From Segetibacter aerophilus (GTDB lineage: Bacteria; Bacteroidota; Bacteroidia; Chitinophagales; Chitinophagaceae), in the NCBI RefSeq assembly GCF_007991655.1, contig NZ_BJYT01000030.1, positions 1-57,178 of the forward strand: DNA of 57,178 nt, in the 5' to 3' direction. The first letter of the stretch is position 1. The number at the start of each line of letters is the position of its first letter. The translations under genes were made by a program, and so were the position numbers. The notes under the pieces are model-generated. The model had not been told where the DNA came from and did not search any database. It worked only from the letters and a program-made list of their open reading frames with translations. Below are positions 50,081 to 57,178 of this stretch, piece by piece.

Positions 50081-53000
50081 ATGAAATATGTACTATTTTC
50101 TATAGTAACTTGCATCGCCATGTTAATTGGTAATAGTGCGAGCTCACAAGACTTTTCTAACAAGGGAAAGGATTTTTGGGTTATTTACACCGGTCACGTT
50201 GATAGCACTGTCTCGAGGTTGGCCTTGTACATCACTTCAGATCAAAATGCCAAGGGTCAGGTCGAAGTAAACGGAGGCACTATTCCCTTTACTGTAACGG
50301 CTAACAATGTCACTACTGTACAATTTACCAACACGAGCAATCCGTCTAACTCTGTTGTCTATAACGGTCAATTAGAAGGGGTCGGCGTAAAAAGGGGAAT
50401 TCACATTATTGCCGACAAGCCGGTAGTCGTGTATGCGCATATTCTCAATGCTGCCCGGTCGGGTTCAACTCTTGTGCTTCCCACTGCTGTCTTAGGTAAA
50501 GAGTATTATGCTTCCAGCTATAATCCTATAAGTTCTACCAGTGCTGACCGATCGGAGTTTGCTGTTGTTGCTACTGTTGACAATACCATTGTTGAAATTA
50601 CACCGACAGCGCGCGATGCTAACGGTGCTCATAGTGCCAACGTTCCTTACCAGGTAAGTTTAAGTAAGGGCGACGTGTACCAATACCAAAGCAATGGTGA
50701 CCTAACCGGATCACACATAAAATCAGTAGGTAGCGGAACTGTATCGTGCCAGCCTATAGCAGTATTTTCCGGATCAACCAGAACTTCTATGGGTTGCTCC
50801 AATCCAAATTCCGGTGATAATTTATACCAGCAACTTTTCCCATTCGCGTCCTGGGGACGATTGTTTTATACAGCTCCTTTCGTCAACAGGGCATATGATG
50901 TTTTTAGGATAATCGTGCAGGATGTGTCGACAGTTGTATCAGTGAATGGAGTTCCCTTAAATCCTTCATCCCTAGTTAATGGAAGGTTTTACGAATTTAA
51001 TACTCAAGGAAATAATACAGCCCGAATTATTTCTTCAAATAAACCAATCTGCGTCTTTCAATATCTTATCAGCCAGAATTGCGATGGCGTGCTCGCAGAC
51101 CCTGAAATGATTATTTTAAATGCTGTTGATCAAACGCTCAACAACATTACCGTCATGTCTGCAAGAAATAACCTGACACCACCCAATACCAACATCGTGA
51201 GCCATTTTCTAAACATCATTTTTAAAACAAATAATTTTAGTTCGCTTCTAATTGACGGCAAAAGTCCCGCTGCTTCACCTGTTGCCATACCCGGTACAGG
51301 TTATTCTTATCTACAAGAAAACGTTACTAATTCAACCAATGTAAATCCTGCCCATCACATTACTTCCGATAGCGGCTTTATCTGCATCGCTTATGGTTAT
51401 GGAAATATCGAGTCGTACGGCTACAATGCGGGAACAAACGTCATCGACCGATACCAATACATTACGATGCAGAATTTGTATGCTTCTATCAACTTTCCTG
51501 CTACCTGCACTTACACCCCTTTTAATTTTTCTATCACACTACCTTATCAGCCCACTTCTCTAAACTGGGATTTTAATAATAATTCAAATCTTTCTCCCAA
51601 TACTTCTATCACCAACAATGCGCCGCGACCTGACAGTTCGTTTGTTTTAGACGGCAAAACTTTATACGTATACAAGTTGAAAGCGAACTTTACTTTTTCT
51701 GCAGTAGGTACTTTTCCAATTAAAGTAATTGCACAAAATGCAACAGCAGAAGGGTGTAGCGGAACACAGGAAATAAACTATGATGTGGTAGTGTATGAAA
51801 GACCTAAAGCTAATTTTTCAATCACAGGAAACGGTTGCTTAAGTAACACAATGCAATTTGCAGATTCAACAAATAGTGATGGCAGAGCTATCATCAATTA
51901 TAGCTGGAGTTTTGGTGACAACACGATTGCAGCAATAAAAAACCCTTCGAAAAAATATACAACAGCAGGAAACTACAATGTAAAACTGCAAGCGATTACT
52001 GACATCGGATGCGTAAATGAAACTACAAAACCGGTAGCAATCACGTCGGACCCAGTAGCAGGTTTTCGCATTCCTCAACCGACCTGTGTTTCTAATGCAA
52101 TTACATTAACCGACACCTCCAAAGTGGGCGTAGGAACTATTGCAAAATGGACCTGGGATTTTGGCGACAGCAGCAGCCTTGTTATGAATACAACCGGTTC
52201 AGCTGTTAGTCACACTTACGCAAACACCGGTGCCTATACAGTTAGCTTGAATGTAGAAACTGCTGCAGGCTGTACGAACAACATAAGTAAAACGGTTAGC
52301 ATTCATGCCCAACCGGTTGCTGATTTTATTGTGCCTGATGTTTGCCTGAATGATGCTTTTGCGAAATTTATTGATAGTACCTATATCGCCGACGGTTCTC
52401 AAAGTACCCTCAAATACCTATGGCATTTTGGCGATGCAAATGCAAGCGCAACTAATCCCGACACATCTATCCTTTTAAATCCACAACATAAATATTCCGC
52501 AACCGGTAACTACAATGCTACCCTCAAAGTAACATCTCAGTTTGGCTGTGCGTCAATCATTTCGAAACCCTTTTTTGTTAATGGCTCGTTTCCTAAAGCA
52601 GCTTTTATCGTAAAGGATAGCAACAACTTATGCAGTAACACAACAGTTGAAATTACTAATACATCAACCGTAGTTCCGGGCGTGATTACTAAGCTTGAAA
52701 TAATTTGGGATGATATAAATGCTCCTGCAAAAGTGTTTACAGACGAGTCTCCTGCTGCAGGTAAAATCTACACAAACACTTACCCTTCTTTGCTAATCAC
52801 GAAAAAGTACGAAATAAGGTTTAAAGCTTACTCTGGCCAGAGCTGCGTGAATGAAGTAGTTAAAACGATCACTGTCAATGGTTCACCTGACGTTACCTTT
52901 TTACCAGTTCCGGACATTTGTTTTGATGATGCTCCGAGACAAATTACACAGGTAACAGAAACCTCAGGACTAACAGGCGTTGGTTCGTTCTCAGGTACAG

Positions 53001-53635
53001 GTATTACATCCACAGGAATGTTTAATGCGGCTTCGACTACTTTGAATACAAATTCAGGCATTTTTCCTATTCTCTATACTTATACCACTGACAAGGGTTG
53101 TAAAGACACAGCTTCCGGTGCTATTACCGTTTGGAAAGTATCGGCAGATGCCGGACCTGATATTGTTGTTCTTGAAGGCAACTCGGCTACTTTAAACCCG
53201 GTTGTTTCGGGTGATAACCTTTCCTACAACTGGACACCAGTTATCTTTTTAAGTAGCAGTAAAATTAAAAGTCCAACTACCTCGCCAAGGAATAACGTAA
53301 CCTACAAACTGACGATAACAGGCAACGCAAGTTGTACAGCTTCAGATACGATACTGGTTAAAGTAGTAAAGCAACCGGAAGTACCGAACGCATTCTCTCC
53401 GAATAACGATGGAGTCAATGACACTTGGAACATCAGGTATTTAAGTGCATCCGCCGATGCTACAGTGGAAATTTACAACAGGTATGGTACGCTCGTTTAC
53501 AGGTCAATTGGATATAGCAAACCATGGGATGGAACCCGTAACGGAAGTGCATTGCCTGTAGGCGTTTACTATTATATCATCGACCCGAAATTTGGAAGGG
53601 CTAAAATAGCAGGATCTGTAACAATCTTAAGGTGA
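50081..53635 (+). CDS. Giant surface protein: IgGFc-binding-like region, PKD repeats, T9SS type B C-terminal domain
   Basis: Protein of about 1184 residues. A signal peptide (MKYVLFSIVTCIAMLIGNSASSQ) leads to an N-terminal region with GKDFWVIYTGH and repeated GNN/NKPI motifs, like the IgGFc-binding N-terminal family. Several PKD-type domains follow, with motifs WSFGDNT, WTWDFGDSS and LWHFGDAN. The last 85 residues (VPNAFSPNNDGVNDTW ... IYNRYGTLVY ... GVYYYII) are the gliding-motility-type C-terminal sorting domain of type IX secretion, type B. So it is exported through the outer membrane by T9SS, probably as an adhesin or large surface protein. The ATG at 50081 is preferred to 49979 because it starts the signal peptide. 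Confidence 0.9.
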   Translation: MKYVLFSIVTCIAMLIGNSASSQDFSNKGKDFWVIYTGHVDSTVSRLALYITSDQNAKGQVEVNGGTIPFTVTANNVTTVQFTNTSNPSNSVVYNGQLEGVGVKRGIHIIADKPVVVYAHILNAARSGSTLVLPTAVLGKEYYASSYNPISSTSADRSEFAVVATVDNTIVEITPTARDANGAHSANVPYQVSLSKGDVYQYQSNGDLTGSHIKSVGSGTVSCQPIAVFSGSTRTSMGCSNPNSGDNLYQQLFPFASWGRLFYTAPFVNRAYDVFRIIVQDVSTVVSVNGVPLNPSSLVNGRFYEFNTQGNNTARIISSNKPICVFQYLISQNCDGVLADPEMIILNAVDQTLNNITVMSARNNLTPPNTNIVSHFLNIIFKTNNFSSLLIDGKSPAASPVAIPGTGYSYLQENVTNSTNVNPAHHITSDSGFICIAYGYGNIESYGYNAGTNVIDRYQYITMQNLYASINFPATCTYTPFNFSITLPYQPTSLNWDFNNNSNLSPNTSITNNAPRPDSSFVLDGKTLYVYKLKANFTFSAVGTFPIKVIAQNATAEGCSGTQEINYDVVVYERPKANFSITGNGCLSNTMQFADSTNSDGRAIINYSWSFGDNTIAAIKNPSKKYTTAGNYNVKLQAITDIGCVNETTKPVAITSDPVAGFRIPQPTCVSNAITLTDTSKVGVGTIAKWTWDFGDSSSLVMNTTGSAVSHTYANTGAYTVSLNVETAAGCTNNISKTVSIHAQPVADFIVPDVCLNDAFAKFIDSTYIADGSQSTLKYLWHFGDANASATNPDTSILLNPQHKYSATGNYNATLKVTSQFGCASIISKPFFVNGSFPKAAFIVKDSNNLCSNTTVEITNTSTVVPGVITKLEIIWDDINAPAKVFTDESPAAGKIYTNTYPSLLITKKYEIRFKAYSGQSCVNEVVKTITVNGSPDVTFLPVPDICFDDAPRQITQVTETSGLTGVGSFSGTGITSTGMFNAASTTLNTNSGIFPILYTYTTDKGCKDTASGAITVWKVSADAGPDIVVLEGNSATLNPVVSGDNLSYNWTPVIFLSSSKIKSPTTSPRNNVTYKLTITGNASCTASDTILVKVVKQPEVPNAFSPNNDGVNDTWNIRYLSASADATVEIYNRYGTLVYRSIGYSKPWDGTRNGSALPVGVYYYIIDPKFGRAKIAGSVTILR

Positions 53636-53653
53636 GTATAGAAGGCGCTACGG

Positions 53654-55048
53654 CTACTGATTGGGCACATTTTGGGGGATAGAATAATACTTCAACTCGA
53701 TCATGTCATTCGGTAGCGGCTTATCATTCCACGATTTATGGATTGCCAGTGCTGTGCCGAGAGCTGTAGCCTGTGCCATAGAAGCAGCAAAAACTTCCAA
53801 TCCAGGAAAAGCTTCTGCAAGTAAATTCATATAAATACTGTTCTTACTAAAACCGCCGTCTACAAACAGGCGCTTTACTTCTGATCCCTCTAAAACTAAT
53901 TGTGTTGAAAATTTCTGTTGTGTAATAATGTCTAGCATCAATTGGTGATACGCCTGTTCATCAGATTCAAACAATGAAAGGTCTCGATTTGCAAACAAGC
54001 TTTCATTAATCAATTTCACTGTATCAGCAATTTCAGGCTTTTCGAATTTCTCTCTTAAAAAAGCAATTACCTCGCTGTCATATTCCATTGTTCTATATCG
54101 TATGGCGCCCTGGTTAAAATGTGCTGCAATGCGCTTTACCTGTTCTTCATGCTCATTGCCTGCAAACAACCTTGCTGCTTTCACAGGCTTGCCCTGGTAA
54201 TTGAGAAACGATAGACAGTCATGCCTTAACTCTTCTATTGTTAGGGGAGCTTCATTAAACGGGTTTAAACTGATACACCACGTGCCTGTAGAAATAAGAA
54301 CAAATGGTTCGTGGAAGCTGACGAGGTAAGGAATTAAAGCTGCAGAACTATCGTGCAAACCAATCCCTGCAACAATATTCTTCCCTTCAACTGAAGCTTC
54401 TACCACCTGTTCCCCCGATGCAACAGGAGCTAACTTTTCAATGATTCCCTCCTTATATACCCACTCATGATAATCTTCTTTTGTGAAGTCCCACAAGTTG
54501 GTATGACATCCGATGCTGGTGATATCAGAATAATATTTACCCGTAACGAGGTAGCTTATGTATTGAGGTAAATGGAGCGATTTTTTAATCTGCTTATAAA
54601 TCTCCGGCTTTGCATACTTCAACCAATACAACTGCATCCCCGAATTCAAATGCCCCAAAACAGGCGACGCTGTTTTATATGAAAAAGATTCTCCGCCACC
54701 GTACGTATCATAAAACTGTATTTTCAGCTTTTCGGGAAAAGGCTTTAAATAGTTATAAAGTGGGGTAATGGGATTGCCGTCATTACCAAGGTTTACGAAA
54801 CTTGCGCCGTAAGTTGAGAAATTAATGGCCTTGATTTCAAACTCTTCTAGAGCCATAATTTCATGAAGAGATTCGTAAACAGACAAACGAAGGCTCTCTA
54901 CATTCTCACAGGGGAAACCGTCGTCATCTGTTGTCTCTACAAAACGTGCGGTCCGTTCGAAAACAATTTTATACTGCTGATCGAACAGGAAAAGTTTCTT
55001 GTTGGTTTTACCAACATCAATAATCGCAATGACGGGCTGAGTTGACAT
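53654..55048 (-). CDS. rhaB: FGGY kinase, probable L-rhamnulokinase
   Basis: Cytoplasmic kinase of 464 residues. The ATPase start IAIIDVGKTNKKLFLFDQ (8-25), INFSTYGASFVNLG, STGTWCISLNPFN in the middle and FVDGGFSKNSIYMNLL near the end mark an FGGY kinase. It follows the rhamnose isomerase gene after 45 bases on the same strand, so it most likely phosphorylates L-rhamnulose. It is unlike the FGGY kinase at 11474 and belongs to a different subgroup. The name is by operon context. It converges with the giant adhesin. Confidence 0.85.
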   Translation of the reverse strand: MSTQPVIAIIDVGKTNKKLFLFDQQYKIVFERTARFVETTDDDGFPCENVESLRLSVYESLHEIMALEEFEIKAINFSTYGASFVNLGNDGNPITPLYNYLKPFPEKLKIQFYDTYGGGESFSYKTASPVLGHLNSGMQLYWLKYAKPEIYKQIKKSLHLPQYISYLVTGKYYSDITSIGCHTNLWDFTKEDYHEWVYKEGIIEKLAPVASGEQVVEASVEGKNIVAGIGLHDSSAALIPYLVSFHEPFVLISTGTWCISLNPFNEAPLTIEELRHDCLSFLNYQGKPVKAARLFAGNEHEEQVKRIAAHFNQGAIRYRTMEYDSEVIAFLREKFEKPEIADTVKLINESLFANRDLSLFESDEQAYHQLMLDIITQQKFSTQLVLEGSEVKRLFVDGGFSKNSIYMNLLAEAFPGLEVFAASMAQATALGTALAIHKSWNDKPLPNDMIELKYYSIPQNVPNQ

Positions 55049-55093
55049 AAATTGGGTTGTTGATTTGTCCTTCCCTTGGGGAGCTAGAGGAGT

Positions 55094-56368
55094 CTACAAT
55101 CCGGTTGCTACCGTTTTTAAACCTCTTTCTTTAATCAAATTCTCTCTCACTTTTAACTGCCGGTAAAGGTTCAAAGGTTCTAATGCCGCGCCACCTCTAA
55201 GCCTCGCCTCTGCAATCAGCGGACGAACATCTGTTCTGTAAGCACCTTGCAGTATTTCCTGTGCCCGTACAACATCGTTTGCTAACTGCGCCGCTTCTAA
55301 CTCTTTCGCATCAACTAGTAATGCCTGGGCATATGCTATCATGATTGCTTCCACGGATTGCAAAAGGTCCTCAAGTGGATCCTTCACATTATGTGATGCA
55401 TCAATCATCCATCCTAAATCTGATGCATGATTCATTCCTCTTGCATCCATGCCTTCGACCAATTCTTTAAAGATCAAAAACAACTGGTAAGGATTGATAC
55501 TACCCACCGTCAGGTCATCGTCGCTGTATTTCGAATCATTAAAATGAAATCCGCCCAGCTTTTCTTCCATCAATAACAAGGCGACGATCTGTTCAATATT
55601 AGCATTTGGAAGGTGGTGACCAAGGTCAACAAGCGTATATGCTTTAGGCCCTAGTTTGCTTGCGTACAAAAATGATTGTCCCCAATCGCCAACAGTGGTA
55701 GAATAAAAGTTTGGTTCAAACGCTTTGTATTCGACAAACATTTTCCAATTGTCAGGCAACTCGGCGTACACTTCCTGTAAGCTCTCCAGCGTATTCTGAA
55801 AGGCTTTTCTCATGTTTAACTGACCGGGAAAATTCGACCCATCGGCCAGCCAAACGGTCAATGACTCCGAACCTAATTCTATTCCGTATTTGATCACTTC
55901 AATATTATGTTCGATGGCCTGTCTTCTAACACCTTTATCTATGTGTTGCATCGACCCGTACTTATAACTCCATTCCTGTCCTGCCTGGTCTTGAAACGTG
56001 TTTGAATTCATCGCATCAAAACGAATTCCGTGTTGTGCAGCAAGGGCTTTTATATTATTTGAATTCGTAGGAATATCCCACGGAATATGTAAAGAGATAG
56101 CGCCGCTACAATTATTTAGCTTATGCAACAGACCAATATCTTCTATTTTTTCTTCCAGGCTTCGAGGCTCTCCGCCACCGGCAAAGCGACCAAATCGGGT
56201 ACCGCCTGTGCCCAATGCCCAACTAGGAATTGCAATCTGAAAATCAACGAGCTTCTGTAAAATCTCTTCGACATTTTTCACTGATGAAGCCACAAATTCA
56301 AACTTCCTTTTATGGTCGTTTAGGATCTCGTGGTTGAATTGATCAATCTTATATTTCTCGACTAGCAT
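55094..56368 (-). CDS. rhaI: L-rhamnose isomerase (RhaI type)
   Basis: Isomerase of 424 residues of the TIM-barrel sugar-isomerase fold. IAIPSWALGTGGTRFGRF (45-62), MNSNTFQDQAGQEWSYKYGS, ESLTVWLADGSNFPGQ, FVEYKAFEPNFYSTTVGDW, LVDLGHHLPNANIEQ and GGFHFNDSKYSDDDLT carry the usual metal-binding Glu, Asp and His residues. Length and motifs fit the broad-specificity RhaI group, known from Pseudomonas stutzeri and Bacteroidota, rather than E. coli RhaA. It converts L-rhamnose to L-rhamnulose. It lies between rhaM (17 bases) and rhaB (45 bases). Confidence 0.93.
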   Translation of the reverse strand: MLVEKYKIDQFNHEILNDHKRKFEFVASSVKNVEEILQKLVDFQIAIPSWALGTGGTRFGRFAGGGEPRSLEEKIEDIGLLHKLNNCSGAISLHIPWDIPTNSNNIKALAAQHGIRFDAMNSNTFQDQAGQEWSYKYGSMQHIDKGVRRQAIEHNIEVIKYGIELGSESLTVWLADGSNFPGQLNMRKAFQNTLESLQEVYAELPDNWKMFVEYKAFEPNFYSTTVGDWGQSFLYASKLGPKAYTLVDLGHHLPNANIEQIVALLLMEEKLGGFHFNDSKYSDDDLTVGSINPYQLFLIFKELVEGMDARGMNHASDLGWMIDASHNVKDPLEDLLQSVEAIMIAYAQALLVDAKELEAAQLANDVVRAQEILQGAYRTDVRPLIAEARLRGGAALEPLNLYRQLKVRENLIKERGLKTVATGL

Positions 56369-56385
56369 AACAATCTATTGATGAA

Positions 56386-56700
56386 TTAAGGTAAATAAAA
56401 AAGTTCTTTCAATGGTATTTGTACCGGCGAGTTATCAGGGTTCGTTTCCATGATTCCCACGTTTTGTTTCCACCATTTTTGCATTATTTCTGTTGCTGGC
56501 AGATCGTTGAGTTTTGCAGCATCCTCAGCTTTCATCACTCCAAAAAGGTTATTAGTGGTCTCATCTAAGAAAATCGAATAGTCGCTGATGCCGGCATCTT
56601 TCAATAGTTGTTTTAGCTCGGGCCAGAGCTCGTCGTGCCGTTTTTTATATTCCTCTTCGAACCCGGGAAAAAGCTGCATTTTAAAAGCGATCCGTTGCAT
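56386..56700 (-). CDS. rhaM: L-rhamnose mutarotase
   Basis: Protein of 104 residues of the RhaM family. QRIAFKMQLFPGFEEEYKKRHDELWPEL (2-29) includes the conserved His23, the middle has DYSIFLDETTNNLFGVMKAED, and it ends MQKWWKQNVGIMETNPDNSPV. The family interconverts the anomers of L-rhamnose so that the isomerase gets the right form. It is the first gene of the rhaM-rhaI-rhaB operon. The aldolase and the transporter of the pathway are not in the window. Confidence 0.95.
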   Translation of the reverse strand: MQRIAFKMQLFPGFEEEYKKRHDELWPELKQLLKDAGISDYSIFLDETTNNLFGVMKAEDAAKLNDLPATEIMQKWWKQNVGIMETNPDNSPVQIPLKELFYLP

Positions 56701-56756
56701 TATTATTTTCTTTGAAATGATTTTTTTATGGAACAGTCATTCGATCGTTTCTCATC

Positions 56757-56780
56757 ATTGTTGCGTCGCACGCTTGTACA
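56757..56780. repeat. Palindromic repeat copy (GTTGCGTCGCAC ... TTGTACA)
   Basis: GTTGCGTCGCAC at 56760-56771 and TTGTACA at 56774-56780. It is the closest match to the 14144 copy, in opposite orientation. It lies upstream of rhaM and directly before the tandem array. Confidence 0.65.
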
Positions 56781-56788
56781 CCATGTCT

Positions 56789-57178
56789 GTTTTGAACATT
56801 AATCTTCACCTTTTCGCAATTGGTCTAAACTCAAGCTAAAGCTCAAGCCGCTGGGCTTCGTTCTTGATTGAGACTTGTGCATCATGCTGTTTTGAACCTT
56901 AATCTTCACCTTTTCAAAATTGGTCTAAACTCAAGTTAAAGCTCAAGCCGCCGGGCTTCGTTCTTAATTAGAGCTTGTACATGCTGCTTGTTTTGAACCT
57001 TAATCTTCACCTTTTTGCAATTCGTCTAAACTCGAGTTAAAGCTCAAGCCGCTGGGCTTCGTTCTTAATTAGAGCTTGTACATGCTGCTTGTTTTGAACC
57101 TTAATCTTCACGTTTTTGCAATTCGTCTAAACTGGAGTTAAAGCTCAAGCCGCCGGGCTTCGTTCTTGCAACAGGACT
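56789..57178. repeat. Tandem ~100-bp repeats, four copies, running off the window
   Basis: Units start with GTTTTGAAC at 56789, 56889, 56990 and 57091 (100, 101 and 101 bases; the last is cut by the window edge). Each has AATCTTCACCTTTTnnnAAT, then AAAGCTCAAGCCGCYGGGCT, then CTTCGTTCTT. The first three end with an AATTAGAGCTTGTACA-like stretch. The last unit exits with TTGCAACAGGACT, as the solitary copy at 1497 does. No reading frame runs through them. Confidence 0.92.

Overview
The window reads as a chromosomal piece of a Bacteroidota bacterium, most likely of the family Chitinophagaceae (inference). The grounds are a SusC/SusD pair, a type IX secretion (gliding-type) C-terminal domain, several DUF families common in that phylum, promoter-like boxes of the Bacteroidota form TAnnTTTG, few Shine-Dalgarno sites, and dispersed intergenic repeats. 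No insertion sequence, phage gene, CRISPR array or rRNA gene was seen.

Region 1 (1-17 kb) is a carbohydrate locus. A TTTTGAC heptamer array precedes a GH105 unsaturated glucuronyl hydrolase on the plus strand. Almost everything to 17.5 kb is on the minus strand: GH43 (exo-beta-1,3-galactanase-like), GH97 (retaining, alpha-galactosidase-like), a CE1-type esterase, two secreted proteins of unknown role, an M81 (MlrC-like) protein with a signal peptide, a sugar-porter MFS transporter, two mannitol-1-phosphate-dehydrogenase-like proteins flanking an FGGY kinase, a zinc polyol/sugar dehydrogenase and an SGNH acetylesterase. The enzymes suggest removal of side chains from pectin or arabinogalactan, followed by import and oxidation of a polyol or sugar whose identity is unknown.

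Region 2 (17-30 kb) holds ordinary chromosomal genes: an ArsR-SRPBCC-DoxX operon with a double operator over its promoter, a DoxX-like membrane protein, a SNF2 helicase, a CPA2 antiporter, a VOC protein, DUF2200, an NAD epimerase, a membrane LuxR regulator with a DUF4199 protein, and a beta-helix lipoprotein whose 3' end has been copied in a 175-bp tandem duplication.

Region 3 (30-39.6 kb) holds an orphan SusD/SusC pair, a probable frameshifted gene, DUF808, an Asp-box (BNR) protein and a membrane-spanning winged-helix regulator.

Region 4 (39.6-46.6 kb) is the most unusual part. Four minus-strand, accessory-type genes (alpha/beta hydrolase, SnoaL-like protein, esterase, VOC protein) are each preceded by a related intergenic repeat with inverted arms and a TTGCCnnCAACG-like edge. 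A fifth edge copy lies just after the last gene. This resembles an integron-type gene-cassette array without an integrase. Next come a 21-bp minisatellite that reads as perfect heptads, two 90%-identical stand-alone receiver proteins in a ~570-bp duplication, and two paralogous ~63-residue proteins.

Region 5 (46.6-57.2 kb) has tRNA-Gly and tRNA-Leu with a near-perfect palindromic terminator, a sensor histidine kinase, another tRNA-Leu, an amidohydrolase (sugar-lactonase type), a giant T9SS-type adhesin, and a compact L-rhamnose operon (mutarotase, isomerase, kinase). Rhamnose use fits the GH105 and galactanase genes, since rhamnogalacturonan I releases rhamnose. The window ends in four tandem ~100-bp repeats, whose core also occurs once at 1.5 kb.
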